Below are positions 1-8,974 of a stretch of DNA of 64,000 bases, piece after piece. This DNA comes from Roseivivax jejudonensis (GTDB lineage Bacteria > Pseudomonadota > Alphaproteobacteria > Rhodobacterales > Rhodobacteraceae): NCBI RefSeq assembly GCF_900172265.1, contig NZ_FWFK01000006.1, forward strand, positions 1 to 64,000, given 5' to 3'. How positions within the stretch are numbered: position 1 is the stretch's first letter; each line of letters begins with the position of its first letter. The translations under genes were made by a program, and so were the position numbers. The notes under the pieces were generated by a model. The model ran no database searches. It saw only the letters and a list, made by a program, of their open reading frames with translations, and was not told the DNA's origin.

Positions 1-1
1 G

Positions 2-31
2 CCGATCCTGCTCGTCCGCCCGGAGGCCTGA
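2..31 (+). CDS. C-terminal tail of an upstream gene (partial)
   Basis: An open frame ends in TGA at 29-31, directly against the ATG of the biotin carboxylase at 32. The nine visible residues read PILLVRPEA. A biotin carboxyl carrier protein would be the expected upstream neighbour, and such a short hydrophobic ending is compatible with one, but nine residues cannot establish identity. The zero-spacing junction suggests translational coupling. Confidence 0.35.
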   Translation, partial: PILLVRPEA

Positions 32-1399
32 ATGGCCCTGCGCCGTGTCCTCGTCGCCAATCGCGGAGAGATCGCGGTCCGGGTGATCCGGGCCTGCCGG
101 TCGCTCGGGATCGAGACGGTGGCGGCCGTTTCGGACGCCGACCGGGCCACCCTCGCCGCAGAACTCGCTGACCGCGCGGTCTGCATCGGCCCGGCCGCCG
201 CATCGCAAAGCTACCTGCGCAAGGACGTGCTGATCGCGACCGCCCTCGGCACCGGCTGCGACGCGGTGCATCCGGGCTACGGCTTCCTGTCGGAGAACGC
301 CGAGTTCGCGGCGCTCTGCGCTGAACACGGCCTCGTCTTCGTGGGGCCTTCGGCCGAGTGCATTCGCCAGATGGGCAACAAGCTGGTCGCACGCGAGATC
401 GCCGAAGCGGTCGGCGTGCCGCTCGCGCCCGGGTCGCCGCGGATCGCCGAATTCGCCACCGCCGAGGGAATCGCAAACGAGATCGGCATGCCGGTCCTGT
501 TCAAGGCGGCCGCCGGCGGCGGCGGGCGCGGCATCCGCATCGTTCACCGTGCGCAAGATCTGCGCAACGCCTTCGACACCGCGTCGGCCGAGGCGCAGGC
601 CGCCTTCGGCGACAGCGCGCTCTTTCTGGAACGCTACATCGCCAACGCGCGGCACATCGAGGTCCAGATCCTCGCCGACCGCCACGGCACCGTCGTGCAC
701 CTCGGCGAGCGCGACTGCTCGCTCCAGCGCCGCTACCAGAAGCTCCTGGAGGAGGCGCCGCCCACCGATCTGCCCGACCACATCCGGGAGGAGGTCCGCG
801 CGGCGTCGGTCCGGCTCGCCGAGCACATCGGCTACGAAAGCGCGGGCACGGTCGAATTCGTCGTCGATTCCGACCGCGGCGAGGTGTTCTTCCTCGAGAT
901 GAACACGCGCGTGCAGGTCGAGCATCCGGTGACCGAGATGATCACCGGCATCGACATCGTGGCCGAACAGCTTCGCATCGCGGCGGGCGAGGCGCTGTCG
1001 TTCGGGCAGCAGGACGTGCGCTTCGACGGCCACGCGATCGAATGCCGGATCAACGCGGAATCGCCGGCCAGGGGCTTTGCCCCCTCCCCCGGCCGGATCA
1101 CCGACTGGGCCCCGCCCGAGGGCGACGGGATCCGCGTCGACAGCCACGCCCACGCCGGATACGTCGTGCCGCCGTTCTACGACTCGATGGTCGCCAAGCT
1201 CATCGTTCACGGTCGCGACCGCGCCGACGCCATCGCGCGCACCGACGCGGCGCTCGCGCGGTTCCGCGTCGCCGGAATCGAGACCACGATACCGTTCCAC
1301 CGTCACGTCCTGGCGCAGGCGGCCTTCGCCGACGGGCCGATCAACACGACATGGCTCGACGGCGCGGCGCAGTCCTTCGCCGCGACCGAAACGGCCTGA
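32..1399 (+). CDS. Biotin carboxylase subunit (AccC-like, ATP-grasp)
   Basis: 455 residues, the usual length of a stand-alone biotin carboxylase, which uses ATP and bicarbonate to carboxylate biotin on a carrier protein. Visible features are the N-terminal domain with HPGYGFLSEN (80-89), the ATP-grasp glycine loop GGGGRG (162-167) after Lys158, and the active-site block with Glu289, Asn291, Arg293, Glu297 and His298. The next gene, 11 bp downstream, is a carboxyltransferase, so the pair probably forms a two-component biotin-dependent carboxylase. It need not be the housekeeping acetyl-CoA carboxylase, because its partner is of the pyruvate carboxylase type. Confidence 0.93.
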   Translation: MALRRVLVANRGEIAVRVIRACRSLGIETVAAVSDADRATLAAELADRAVCIGPAAASQSYLRKDVLIATALGTGCDAVHPGYGFLSENAEFAALCAEHGLVFVGPSAECIRQMGNKLVAREIAEAVGVPLAPGSPRIAEFATAEGIANEIGMPVLFKAAAGGGGRGIRIVHRAQDLRNAFDTASAEAQAAFGDSALFLERYIANARHIEVQILADRHGTVVHLGERDCSLQRRYQKLLEEAPPTDLPDHIREEVRAASVRLAEHIGYESAGTVEFVVDSDRGEVFFLEMNTRVQVEHPVTEMITGIDIVAEQLRIAAGEALSFGQQDVRFDGHAIECRINAESPARGFAPSPGRITDWAPPEGDGIRVDSHAHAGYVVPPFYDSMVAKLIVHGRDRADAIARTDAALARFRVAGIETTIPFHRHVLAQAAFADGPINTTWLDGAAQSFAATETA

Positions 1400-1410
1400 A
1401 GGAGGGCAGG

Positions 1411-2868
1411 ATGAACGCATCGGTCCACATCATCGACACCACGCTGCGCGACGGTCAGCAGAGCCTCTGGGCCATGAACATGCGCACGGGCTGGATGCTG
1501 CCCGCGCTCGACCGGCTGGACCGCGCAGGCTACGAGGCGATGGAGTTCTTCGTGCCCGTCGTCCAGATCAAGAAGATGATCCGCGACCTCGAGGAGGATC
1601 CGTTCGAGTGGCTCCGCCGCGGCACCGCGCGGGCGAAACAGACGCCGCTGCGCCTCCACGCGGGCTATCGCAGCGGGCTCGGCAAGGTCCCCGAAGCGGT
1701 GTCGAAGCTGATGGTCCGCACGATCATCGACGCGGGCATCACCACCGCGCGCATCTCTGATCCCTGGAACGACTTCGGCACGCTGAAGGAAGAGCACGAC
1801 GAGATGCGGCGGATGGGCATGGAATCCGTCGTCAACCTGATCTACTCGGTCTCGCCCCGCCACACGACCGAGTACTTCGTCCAGCGCACGCGCGACGCCG
1901 CCGCGCTCAGGCCCTATCGCCTCTGCTTCAAGGACGTGGGCGGCCTGCTGACGCCGGAACGGGCGCGGGAGCTGCTGCCGCGGGTGCTGGAGGCCGCGGG
2001 CGACATCCCGGTCGAGTTCCACAACCACTGCAACAACGGGCTCGGGGCGTTCAACGCGCAGGAAGCGGTGGCGATGGGCATACGGCACGTGCATTCGGCG
2101 GTGCCACCGCTCGCCGACGGCTCGTCCCAGCCCTCGGTCCTCGATATCGTGCGCAACCTGCACGCGCGGGGGTACGACGTGCCGCTCGAGCTGGACCCGG
2201 TCCGCGAGACCTCGGAGTTCCTGACGCGGATCGCGGCGCGCGAGGGGCTCGCCATCGGCGCGCCCCGCGCCTACGACGAGACGCTCTACGCCCACCAGAT
2301 CCCGGGCGGCATGATCTCGAACCTCGAATACCAGCTCGCGAAGGTGGGCATGGGCGACCGGATGGACCTGATCCGGGAAGAGGCCGCGCGGGTCCGCGCG
2401 GACCTGGGCTACCCGATCATGGTGACGCCGTTGTCGCAGTTCGTGGGCACGCAGGCCGCGATCAACGTCATCACCGGCGACCGCTACAAGCAGGTGTCCG
2501 ACGAAACGATCCAGTATGCGCTCGGCCAGTGGGGACGCGAGGCGCTCGACCACATGGACGGCACGGTCCGCGACCGCATCCTCGACCGGCCTCGCGCGCG
2601 CGAGATCGCCGCGATCGAGCCCGAGGAGCCAAGCCTCGAGGAGGTGCGCCGCGCGGCCGGCGCCGACCTGACCGACGAAGAGCTGATCGTGCGCGCGTAT
2701 GTCGACGACGCCGCGGTGCAGCTGATGCGCCGCCTGCCGCCGCCCGACGAAGAGCCGTTTGCCCGGTCTCCGGTCGTGGAACTGGTCGCGCAGCTCGCGG
2801 CGCAGAGCGCGCAGCACGAGATCTCGATGACGACCGGCGATCTCTCGGTCCGCCTCTCGAAGCGCTGA
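1411..2868 (+). CDS. Carboxyltransferase of pyruvate carboxylase / OadA type
   Basis: 485 residues starting at an ATG preceded by GGAGGGCAGG. It carries DTTLRDGQQ (residues 9-17) of the DRE-TIM barrel, a KDVGGLL block matching the carbamylated-lysine segment of pyruvate carboxylase (KDMAGLL), and an HNH pair 30 residues further on that matches the metal-binding HxH. It therefore probably moves CO2 from carboxybiotin to a 2-oxo acid such as pyruvate. No biotin-carrier lysine motif is seen in the protein, so the carrier must be a separate protein. The exact acceptor cannot be read from sequence; a variant substrate is possible. Confidence 0.82.
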   Translation: MNASVHIIDTTLRDGQQSLWAMNMRTGWMLPALDRLDRAGYEAMEFFVPVVQIKKMIRDLEEDPFEWLRRGTARAKQTPLRLHAGYRSGLGKVPEAVSKLMVRTIIDAGITTARISDPWNDFGTLKEEHDEMRRMGMESVVNLIYSVSPRHTTEYFVQRTRDAAALRPYRLCFKDVGGLLTPERARELLPRVLEAAGDIPVEFHNHCNNGLGAFNAQEAVAMGIRHVHSAVPPLADGSSQPSVLDIVRNLHARGYDVPLELDPVRETSEFLTRIAAREGLAIGAPRAYDETLYAHQIPGGMISNLEYQLAKVGMGDRMDLIREEAARVRADLGYPIMVTPLSQFVGTQAAINVITGDRYKQVSDETIQYALGQWGREALDHMDGTVRDRILDRPRAREIAAIEPEEPSLEEVRRAAGADLTDEELIVRAYVDDAAVQLMRRLPPPDEEPFARSPVVELVAQLAAQSAQHEISMTTGDLSVRLSKR

Positions 2869-2911
2869 TCCGCCAGCGCGGGCGGGCGCGCCCGGGCCGC
2901 CGGCCGCGCGT

Positions 2912-3445
2912 CTAGCGAGAGCCGAGGCGCGCGATGAAATCGGACAGGATGCTGTCGGCGAAGTCGAGAATGGCCGCGTCGGTCAGCTTTCCGTCCTCTA
3001 CCTTGGCGTTCGCCTGCGGCACGAGGATTTCCTTGCTGGGATGCACCCGCGCCAGCATCCCGTTCAGCACGTATTTCAGGTGCGACTGCGCGCGCACGCC
3101 GCCGAGCGGCCCACCCGACACGCTGACCACGACGCAGGGCTTGTCCTTGAAGACGGACTCGTAGGCGGGGCGCGAGGCCCAGTCGATCGCGTTCTTCAGG
3201 ACGCCGGGAATGCTGTAGTTGTATTCCGGCGTGACGAACACGACACCGTCCGCCGCGGCGACGGCGTCGACGAAGGCGGCGACCTTCGGGTCGTCCGTCA
3301 CGTCCGCGTTGTAATGAGGCAGCGCGCCGACATCGGCGGTGCCCGCCTCCACGCCGTCGGGCAGACGATCGATGAGGGCACGCGCCGTGGCGCGCGAGGA
3401 AGAGGCAGCCCGCAGGCTGCCAGGCACGAAGAGAAGTTGGGTCAT
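2912..3445 (-). CDS. NADPH-dependent FMN reductase (ChrR-like flavodoxin fold)
   Basis: 177 residues. The N-terminal phosphate loop GSLRAASSSRAT binds FMN phosphate, TPEYNYSIPGVLKNAIDW is the hallmark of the NADPH:FMN/quinone reductase family, and SGGPLGGVRAQ closes the flavin site. Members reduce FMN, quinones or chromate with NADPH in the cytosol. It lies just upstream of the TRAP large permease on the same strand direction (its stop is at 2912, the permease ends at 3461), so it may be the last gene of that operon. A role in supplying reduced flavin or detoxifying quinones to the ring-cleavage genes is inference. Confidence 0.85.
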   Translation of the reverse strand: MTQLLFVPGSLRAASSSRATARALIDRLPDGVEAGTADVGALPHYNADVTDDPKVAAFVDAVAAADGVVFVTPEYNYSIPGVLKNAIDWASRPAYESVFKDKPCVVVSVSGGPLGGVRAQSHLKYVLNGMLARVHPSKEILVPQANAKVEDGKLTDAAILDFADSILSDFIARLGSR

Positions 3446-3460
3446 GTCATTTCCGCTGTG

Positions 3461-4774
3461 TCAGAGCCGCGCGAGCCATGTCGAGATCGAAGGAAAGAGG
3501 ATCAGGATGGCGAGAGACACCACCATCGCGGCCACGAAGGGCAGCGCGCCGCGAAAGATGTCGCCGACCGACAGGTCAGGATCCTCGATCGCCGACTTGA
3601 TGGTGTAGACCGACAGGCCGAACGGCGGCGTGAGAAGGCCGAGTTCCACCGCGACGACCGTCAGGACGCCGAACCAGATGAGGTCGAACCCCGCCGCCTG
3701 CGCAACGGGAAGCGCGATGGGCAGGACGATCAGCATGATCGAGATCGAGTCGATCAGGCAGCCCAGCACCACGATCAGGAGCAGGTAGACGATCAGGAAG
3801 CCGTAGGGCCCGATGGCAGTCTCGAGAAAGAGATCGGCCAGTTCCCGCGGAACGCCCGAAAGCGCCAGCATCCGGCTGAAGAAGGTCGCGGCGAGGATCA
3901 GGAACAGCACCGACACGGTGATCTGACCGGTCTCGACCATCAGGTTCCAGAGCGTGCGCTTGGGAAGCGACCGCCGCAGGAGCGCGATCACCAGCGCACC
4001 GGCCGCGCCGGCCGCGCCGGCCTCTGTCGGGTTCAGGAACCCGCCGTAGAGACCGCCGAGAACGAGGATCATCAGCGACAGGATCGGCACGGACTTCTTA
4101 AGGAACCCGCCGAGCGACAGATCGTCGTAGGCGGCGGTGTCCTCGCGCGTGTCGAACACGAAGCGTTCCGACCGCCGCGCGAGCAGCAGGATCGTCGCCG
4201 CGAACACGACCGACAACAGCAGCCCCGGCCCGATCCCGGCCAGGAACATCCGGCCCACCGATTGCTCTGCGAGCACGGCGTAGACGATCATCAGGAGCGA
4301 CGGCGGGATCAGCATGCCGAGCACGGACGAGCCCGCGACGACGCCGGTCGCGAAGCGCTTGGTGTAGCCGTGGCGCGTCATCTCGGGCACGGCGACGCGG
4401 CTGAACACCGTCGCCGACGCGATCGAGATTCCGGTGATCGAGGCGAACACTGCGTTTGCAAAGACCGTCGCGATGCCGAGGCCCGCGGTCACGCGCCGCA
4501 TCAGCCGCTCGAAGACATCGAACGTGTCCTTGCCCACGTTGGACACGGTTACCAGCAGCCCCATCAGCACGAAGAGCGGCACGACCGCAAAGAGGTACTC
4601 GCGCAAGGAGTCGTTGCCGACGGCGCCCAGCATGTTCATCGCCACCGCGTCGTTGCGGATCATCGAGACCCCGAAGAACGACACGCCGAGCATGGCGACG
4701 CCGATCGGCATCCCGAGGTAGATCAGCACGATCAGTCCGGTGATCGACGCGTATCCGATCTCGAGCGGGCTCAT
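3461..4774 (-). CDS. TRAP transporter large permease (DctM family)
   Basis: 437 residues, very hydrophobic with about a dozen membrane segments, the usual length of DctM. Conserved blocks include PLFVLMG, VLGMLIPPSLLMIVYAV, NPTEAGAAGA and LGLLTPPFGLSVY. The ATG at 4774 overlaps the stop of the small permease by four bases (ATGA), so the two are translationally coupled. It carries the sodium-driven transport channel; the substrate is set by the periplasmic protein encoded upstream at 5352-6431. Confidence 0.93.
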   Translation of the reverse strand: MSPLEIGYASITGLIVLIYLGMPIGVAMLGVSFFGVSMIRNDAVAMNMLGAVGNDSLREYLFAVVPLFVLMGLLVTVSNVGKDTFDVFERLMRRVTAGLGIATVFANAVFASITGISIASATVFSRVAVPEMTRHGYTKRFATGVVAGSSVLGMLIPPSLLMIVYAVLAEQSVGRMFLAGIGPGLLLSVVFAATILLLARRSERFVFDTREDTAAYDDLSLGGFLKKSVPILSLMILVLGGLYGGFLNPTEAGAAGAAGALVIALLRRSLPKRTLWNLMVETGQITVSVLFLILAATFFSRMLALSGVPRELADLFLETAIGPYGFLIVYLLLIVVLGCLIDSISIMLIVLPIALPVAQAAGFDLIWFGVLTVVAVELGLLTPPFGLSVYTIKSAIEDPDLSVGDIFRGALPFVAAMVVSLAILILFPSISTWLARL

Positions 4775-5337
4775 GACGCGGGCTCCGCGCGTCCGGCGGC
4801 GACCGTCGCGGACCGTCCGGCGCGCGCGAGGAACTCGATCGCCGCGACGACGAGACCGACGAGTATGAAAGCGCGGAAGGGCCAGGTCGGCAGCGTTCCG
4901 AGGCCGGGCGTGCCGATGAACTCGCCGCGCTCCCAGTCGGTGCCGAGCACGTCGAGCGTCGCCCACGCCATCATGCCGACCATCGCGGCACCGGCGAGGC
5001 AGAACAGCGCCTCGAACGCCGCGCCGACGCGGGGCCGTTTCTCGCGCATGGGCGTGATGAAGAGGCCCGCCCGGGCGAGCCGGTCCGCGCGCACGGTCGC
5101 GGCGAGCTGCAGCGCCACGATCATCACGAGCAGGAGCGCCCCGAGCTCGGACACCAGCGGCAGCGACGATCCCATGCCGTTCCGCGCGACGATGTCCGCG
5201 CAGATGATGAGCATGAGACCGGCGATGAGCGCGGTGCCGAGCGCGGCGAGCGCATCGACGACCCAGCCCCACGCCCGGGCGAGCGGGGAACGGTGCCGGG
5301 GGGCGGCACCGTCCGTTCTGTCATCAGGGGATGTCAC
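4771..5337 (-). CDS. TRAP transporter small permease (DctQ family)
   Basis: 188 residues with four hydrophobic segments, the expected DctQ architecture. It sits between the binding protein (ending at 5352) and the large permease, overlapping the latter by four bases. The N-terminal 25 residues are polar and acidic or basic before the first membrane segment. DctQ proteins are poorly conserved, so assignment rests on topology, size and position. Confidence 0.85.
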   Translation of the reverse strand: MTSPDDRTDGAAPRHRSPLARAWGWVVDALAALGTALIAGLMLIICADIVARNGMGSSLPLVSELGALLLVMIVALQLAATVRADRLARAGLFITPMREKRPRVGAAFEALFCLAGAAMVGMMAWATLDVLGTDWERGEFIGTPGLGTLPTWPFRAFILVGLVVAAIEFLARAGRSATVAAGRAEPAS

Positions 5338-5351
5338 CTGCAGGGCGCCCG

Positions 5352-6431
5352 TTACAGCTCGTCGTCCCAGGCGCGCACCGGCTCGGCGCCACGCTCGCGC
5401 AGGCCGTCCATGTAGGCGCGCATGAACTCGCGTGCGGGCACGCCCTGCTCTTCGAGCCCGTCAGCCCATTCCTTGGCGATGTTGGGCATCGCCTGCACCC
5501 ACGCCTCGCGTTCCTCTTCGGGAATGTCGATGATCTGCACCTGGGGCGATTGCTCGGCACCGGCCTCGACCATCGCATCGAGCGCGGCCTCGTGCCGTTC
5601 GTTGAGGTCCGTGCCGTGGCTCTCGGTGTAGTATTCACCGGCCTCGATCATGGCGTTCTGGACCTCTTCGGGCAGACCGTCCCAGCTGTCGCGGTTGATA
5701 GCCACGGCGCCCGAGAACGCGACGCCCAGATCGTAGCGGTGAATGTAGGGCGCGACCTCGTAGATCTTGGCTGGCAGCACGCCGAGCGCGAGCGACAGCA
5801 CACCGTCGGACACGCCGGTCTGGATGTCGGTGTAGAACGTGGTCAGCGCGCCGTCGACGGCGTTGGCGCCGGTTCCGCGCAGCCAGTTGCCCAGAACCCC
5901 CGGCGCCGAGAGCTTCATGCCCTCGAGATCCGAGAAGCCGCCCAGTTCTTCCTTGGCGTAGACGTCGTAGCTGTCGGTGCCGGTGAAGCCGAGAACCTTG
6001 AGGTTGTACTGTTCCCACTCGTTGCGGAAGGCCTCGTTGGTCTCGAACAGCTCGGACATGACCTCGAGCTGGAGCGAGGCGTCGGCGGTCGAGAACGGCG
6101 CGTAGGACGACGCCTGGCTCATCGGCAACTTCGCGGGCTCGAGGAACGAGAACACCCAGCCGATATCGGTAATCCCCTGCTCGACAGAGTCGAGCGTGGC
6201 GTTCGCCTTGTAGAGCTGGCCGCCGAAGGCTTCGTACCAGTTGATCTCGTAGTTGCCGCTCTCGGCGAGGATCTCGTCCGTGCGGGCCATGAAGTGCGTC
6301 TGGATCATGCCGACCCAGGGAATGACCGTCGGGTGGCTCGAGGCCACGGTCAGGTCGATCGTTTCCTGCGCGAAGGCCGCGCCGGGCAGGATCATCGCGC
6401 AGCTGAGCGCGGTGCCGTACAGATGCTTCAT
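5352..6431 (-). CDS. TRAP transporter periplasmic binding protein (DctP family)
   Basis: 359 residues when started at the ATG at 6431, which follows a strong AGGAGGAG ribosome site and gives a clean signal peptide (MKHLYGTALSCAMILPGAAFAQ). A longer reading to 6533 is open but would bury that signal peptide, so I reject it. The body has the DctP fold blocks including an LSAPGVLGNWLRG segment. Its ligand is unknown; operon neighbours (CoA transferase, ring-cleavage dioxygenase across the divergent promoter) suggest an organic acid or aromatic acid. Confidence 0.9.
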   Translation of the reverse strand: MKHLYGTALSCAMILPGAAFAQETIDLTVASSHPTVIPWVGMIQTHFMARTDEILAESGNYEINWYEAFGGQLYKANATLDSVEQGITDIGWVFSFLEPAKLPMSQASSYAPFSTADASLQLEVMSELFETNEAFRNEWEQYNLKVLGFTGTDSYDVYAKEELGGFSDLEGMKLSAPGVLGNWLRGTGANAVDGALTTFYTDIQTGVSDGVLSLALGVLPAKIYEVAPYIHRYDLGVAFSGAVAINRDSWDGLPEEVQNAMIEAGEYYTESHGTDLNERHEAALDAMVEAGAEQSPQVQIIDIPEEEREAWVQAMPNIAKEWADGLEEQGVPAREFMRAYMDGLRERGAEPVRAWDDEL

Positions 6432-6463
6432 TGGGATCTCCTCCTCCCTTGAATCGTGACGTG

Positions 6464-6862
6464 TCAGACGATCTCGAAACGCTGGCTCGACAGGTCGAGC
6501 CGGACCGTCACACTTCCCTCGTTGATCATCCACGGGCGCACGCGGAACGCGCGCGCACCGGCCTTGTGCATGGGATCGGCCTCGGCAATGCGGATGGCCG
6601 CCTCGCGTGTCTCGGCGCGCACGACCACGAGGCCGTCGCCCTCCCAGCTCTGCTCGTCATCGGTCCACATGGGGCCGGCGGAGTAGAGCACGCCGTCCGC
6701 CTCGAGCTGCACCTGATAGGCGAGATGCGCCTCCAGATGCTCGAAGACCGGGGCCATCCCGTCGACCGGACTGGTGAATATCGCGTAGAGCTGCTTCTGC
6801 AGCATCTCGCGGCTGGCCTGCTTCACGTCGGCCGCGGGCACGGATCTGAGCGGTTCGGTCAT
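6464..6862 (-). CDS. YCII-related domain protein
   Basis: 132 residues. The central part (PVDGMAPVFEHLEAHLAYQVQLEADGVLYSAGP) and the later AETREAAIRIAEADPMHKAG segment match the small alpha/beta-barrel YCII/EthD type, whose members include small isomerases and dehalogenase-like enzymes of aromatic degradation. It lies in the minus-strand operon between the CoA transferase and the TRAP binding protein. The precise reaction is not predictable; an isomerase such as a muconolactone-isomerase analogue is an attractive but unproven role next to a ring-cleavage dioxygenase. Confidence 0.75.
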   Translation of the reverse strand: MTEPLRSVPAADVKQASREMLQKQLYAIFTSPVDGMAPVFEHLEAHLAYQVQLEADGVLYSAGPMWTDDEQSWEGDGLVVVRAETREAAIRIAEADPMHKAGARAFRVRPWMINEGSVTVRLDLSSQRFEIV

Positions 6863-6872
6863 GTCCGGCCCC

Positions 6873-8018
6873 TCAGCCCGCGCGCAGCTTGCGCAGCTCT
6901 TCGCGGATCTCGTCGCCGTGCTCGTCGAGCACCGGCGGCGCGATCACGTCGGTCTGCGCCGCGCCATCGAAGTTGTAGGGCGGGCGCACCGTGGTGAAGG
7001 TGCCGAGCTCGGCGCTCGGAACGCTGACCTTGATGTTGAGGTGTTGGGCCTGCGCGTCCTCCAGCGCCTCGGACGCGTCGTAGGCCGGCGAATGCGGCAC
7101 CTCGTGCTCGAGCAGGAGCGCGCACCATTCGTCGCGGGTCTTTTGCATGAAGACCGGCGTGAAGTGCGCGATCAGCTCGTCCTGGTGCTGGATCCGCTCC
7201 AGCCGTTCGTTGAAGCGCGGGTCCTCGTTCAGCTGCTCCTGCCCCGTCGCGGCGAGGAGCCCCTCCCAGAACTTTTCCGGGCTGGACAGGTGGAATGCGA
7301 TCCATGCGCCGTCCTTGCACTCGAACGTGTAGCTTTGCGACACGGTCGGGCGCGACAGCGGGCCCATCACCTCGCCCACGCTGTAGAAGTGGGTGAAGGC
7401 GTCGAGGTTGAAGTGGCACATCGCCTCGAGCATCGAGATGTCGACGCGCCGCCCCTGCCCGCCCTTCTCGCGCTCGAACAGTGCCGCGATGCAGGCCATC
7501 GCCGCGTACTGGCCGGTGACGGCATCGGCGATCGCCGGGCCGATCACGCGCGGATCGGTCGGCGGCGTCAGCAGCCGCAGATAGCCGCTCGCCGCCTGCG
7601 CCACAGAATCGAACACCGGGCGGTCGCGCGACGGGCCGGAGGTACCGAAACCCGAGATCGCGCAATAGACCAGTCTGGGGTTGATTTTGCGCAGCTCGTC
7701 CTCGCCCGCGCCGAGCCGCTCGGCCACGCCGGGGCGAAAGTTCTGGATGAAGATGTCCGCGCTCGCGACGAGATCGTGGAAGACGGCGAGGTCGTCCTCG
7801 TCCTTCGTGTCGAGCGCGATGGAGCGCTTGTTGCGGTTGTAGGTCTGGTAGTGCGGCGAGTAGAGCCCGCCCTTGAAGGCGCGGAACGGGTCTCCGGTGC
7901 CCGGACGCTCGACCTTGATGACATCCGCGCCCAGATCGGCGAGGTGCATGCCGCAGGCCGGGCCGGTGATGTAGGTGCCGAGTTCGACGACCCGGACGTC
8001 CCTGAGGATCCTGACCAT
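6873..8018 (-). CDS. CaiB/BaiF family CoA transferase
   Basis: 381 residues, typical for family III CoA transferases. VVELGTYITGPACGMHLADL near the N-terminus, then VIKVERPGTGDPFR, and the catalytic-aspartate region GPSRDRPVFDSVAQA are all present. It would transfer CoA between two carboxylic acids. It is encoded 14 bp downstream of a citryl-CoA-lyase-like gene, suggesting that the transferase makes a CoA thioester which the lyase then cleaves. Substrate unknown. Confidence 0.9.
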   Translation of the reverse strand: MVRILRDVRVVELGTYITGPACGMHLADLGADVIKVERPGTGDPFRAFKGGLYSPHYQTYNRNKRSIALDTKDEDDLAVFHDLVASADIFIQNFRPGVAERLGAGEDELRKINPRLVYCAISGFGTSGPSRDRPVFDSVAQAASGYLRLLTPPTDPRVIGPAIADAVTGQYAAMACIAALFEREKGGQGRRVDISMLEAMCHFNLDAFTHFYSVGEVMGPLSRPTVSQSYTFECKDGAWIAFHLSSPEKFWEGLLAATGQEQLNEDPRFNERLERIQHQDELIAHFTPVFMQKTRDEWCALLLEHEVPHSPAYDASEALEDAQAQHLNIKVSVPSAELGTFTTVRPPYNFDGAAQTDVIAPPVLDEHGDEIREELRKLRAG

Positions 8019-8032
8019 TCCGTTCCTCCCCG

Positions 8033-8845
8033 TTACGCGCGCTTGGCTTGTGTCTTGGACGACTCGACGCCGTCGTAGCTGATCGCCTGGTCGGCGTGGT
8101 TCGACATGATGAACCCGATCGAGCGCAGGCTTTCCTCGTAGAGATGTGCCGACAGGCCGGCGGCGCGGGCCAGAAGCGGCACCGCCTTGATCGCCTCCAG
8201 CGGCCAGCCCGCGTCGAGGATCGTCGCCGGAATCGCGCCCGACACGTTGATCGGCAGCGGCCGGCCGGTGATCTCCGGCGCGTGTTTACCGAGGATGCGG
8301 AGCGTCTCGACATACTTGCCGCTCACGCCGATCTCGTCGCTGAGATCCATAAGCGTGTTGGCCCGGGGGTCGCCGGTGTTGTGCTGCGGATGGCCGAGGC
8401 CGGGCACCTTCTTCTTGGCGGCTTTCAGCGCCTTCAGGCTGTCGATGGCGGCGGTCTCGAGGTCGGTGCCGTCGGCCTCCGCCTTGTCCAGAACCTCCTG
8501 CAGGAACTGCGCGGCGACCTCGGACGAGCCCGCGACGACGCTGCCCATGCCCAGAAGACCGGCCGACATCGCGCCTTGCCACGCGTCGGGCCCCGCGGCC
8601 AGCGTCATGCGCGCCGCCTGCACCGACGGAACAAGCCCGTGCTCGGCGATCGCGACGAGGCAGGCATCCATCATGCGCCGCTGCGGCTCGGTCGGCTTCT
8701 CGCCAAGGACCAGCAGCCAGAAATAGTCGGTGAAGCCGATTTTCCCGATCAGGTCGTCGCACAGATCGTGGCCGCGCACGGTGATGCTCTCGGCGTCCGA
8801 CGTGGCGATCGCCGTAAAGCTCTGATCCTGTTTGCCAATGCGCAT
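8033..8845 (-). CDS. Citryl-CoA lyase-like protein of the citrate synthase superfamily
   Basis: 270 residues, much shorter than citrate synthase (about 430) but with its C-terminal catalytic elements: PGLGHPQHNTGDPRA resembles the GFGHRVYK.xDPRA active-site loop, and INVSGAIPATILDAGWP resembles the DxxxxxxLxxxG region. Short members of this family are annotated citryl-CoA lyase and cleave or form 3-hydroxyacyl-CoA type C-C bonds. First gene of a minus-strand operon with the CaiB transferase, facing the dioxygenase. The physiological substrate is inferred to be a CoA ester formed by its neighbour. Confidence 0.72.
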   Translation of the reverse strand: MRIGKQDQSFTAIATSDAESITVRGHDLCDDLIGKIGFTDYFWLLVLGEKPTEPQRRMMDACLVAIAEHGLVPSVQAARMTLAAGPDAWQGAMSAGLLGMGSVVAGSSEVAAQFLQEVLDKAEADGTDLETAAIDSLKALKAAKKKVPGLGHPQHNTGDPRANTLMDLSDEIGVSGKYVETLRILGKHAPEITGRPLPINVSGAIPATILDAGWPLEAIKAVPLLARAAGLSAHLYEESLRSIGFIMSNHADQAISYDGVESSKTQAKRA

Positions 8846-8974
8846 CGCGCTTCCTTTTTCGGTATGCGAAATTTTTTGCTCTTGCCGAAGACTAGAGGGC
8901 GGATTACCGTTTCGTCAAGCACGATTGTTGCGAAGGGCGACACGCACCAGCAACGAACGCCAAGGGAGGACCAC
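8846..8974. promoter_or_regulatory. Divergent promoter with inverted repeat (candidate IclR operator)
   Basis: This 129-bp AT-richer gap separates the minus-strand lyase operon from the plus-strand dioxygenase. It contains a perfect inverted repeat TTTCG-GTATG-CGAAA at 8857-8871, 12 bp upstream of the lyase ATG. A TTCG/CGAA pair also spans about 8930-8954. IclR-family regulators commonly bind short palindromes in such divergent regions, and an IclR gene lies at 9843. The link is inference. Confidence 0.5.

Noticed and set aside
358-1410. Alternative long frame overlapping the biotin carboxylase and running into the carboxyltransferase
   Set aside because: The first part is an Arg-rich out-of-frame reading of the biotin carboxylase; only the region from 1411 is a real gene, with its own start and ribosome site.
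3041-5425. Very long plus-strand open frame opposite the TRAP genes
   Set aside because: Its translation is Arg/His/Asp/Gln-rich low-complexity sequence, as expected opposite high-GC codon bias. The minus-strand TRAP genes have clear membrane and family motifs.
6432-6533. Longer start for the TRAP binding protein at 5352-6431
   Set aside because: It would place the signal peptide inside the protein and lacks a good ribosome site; the ATG at 6431 has both.
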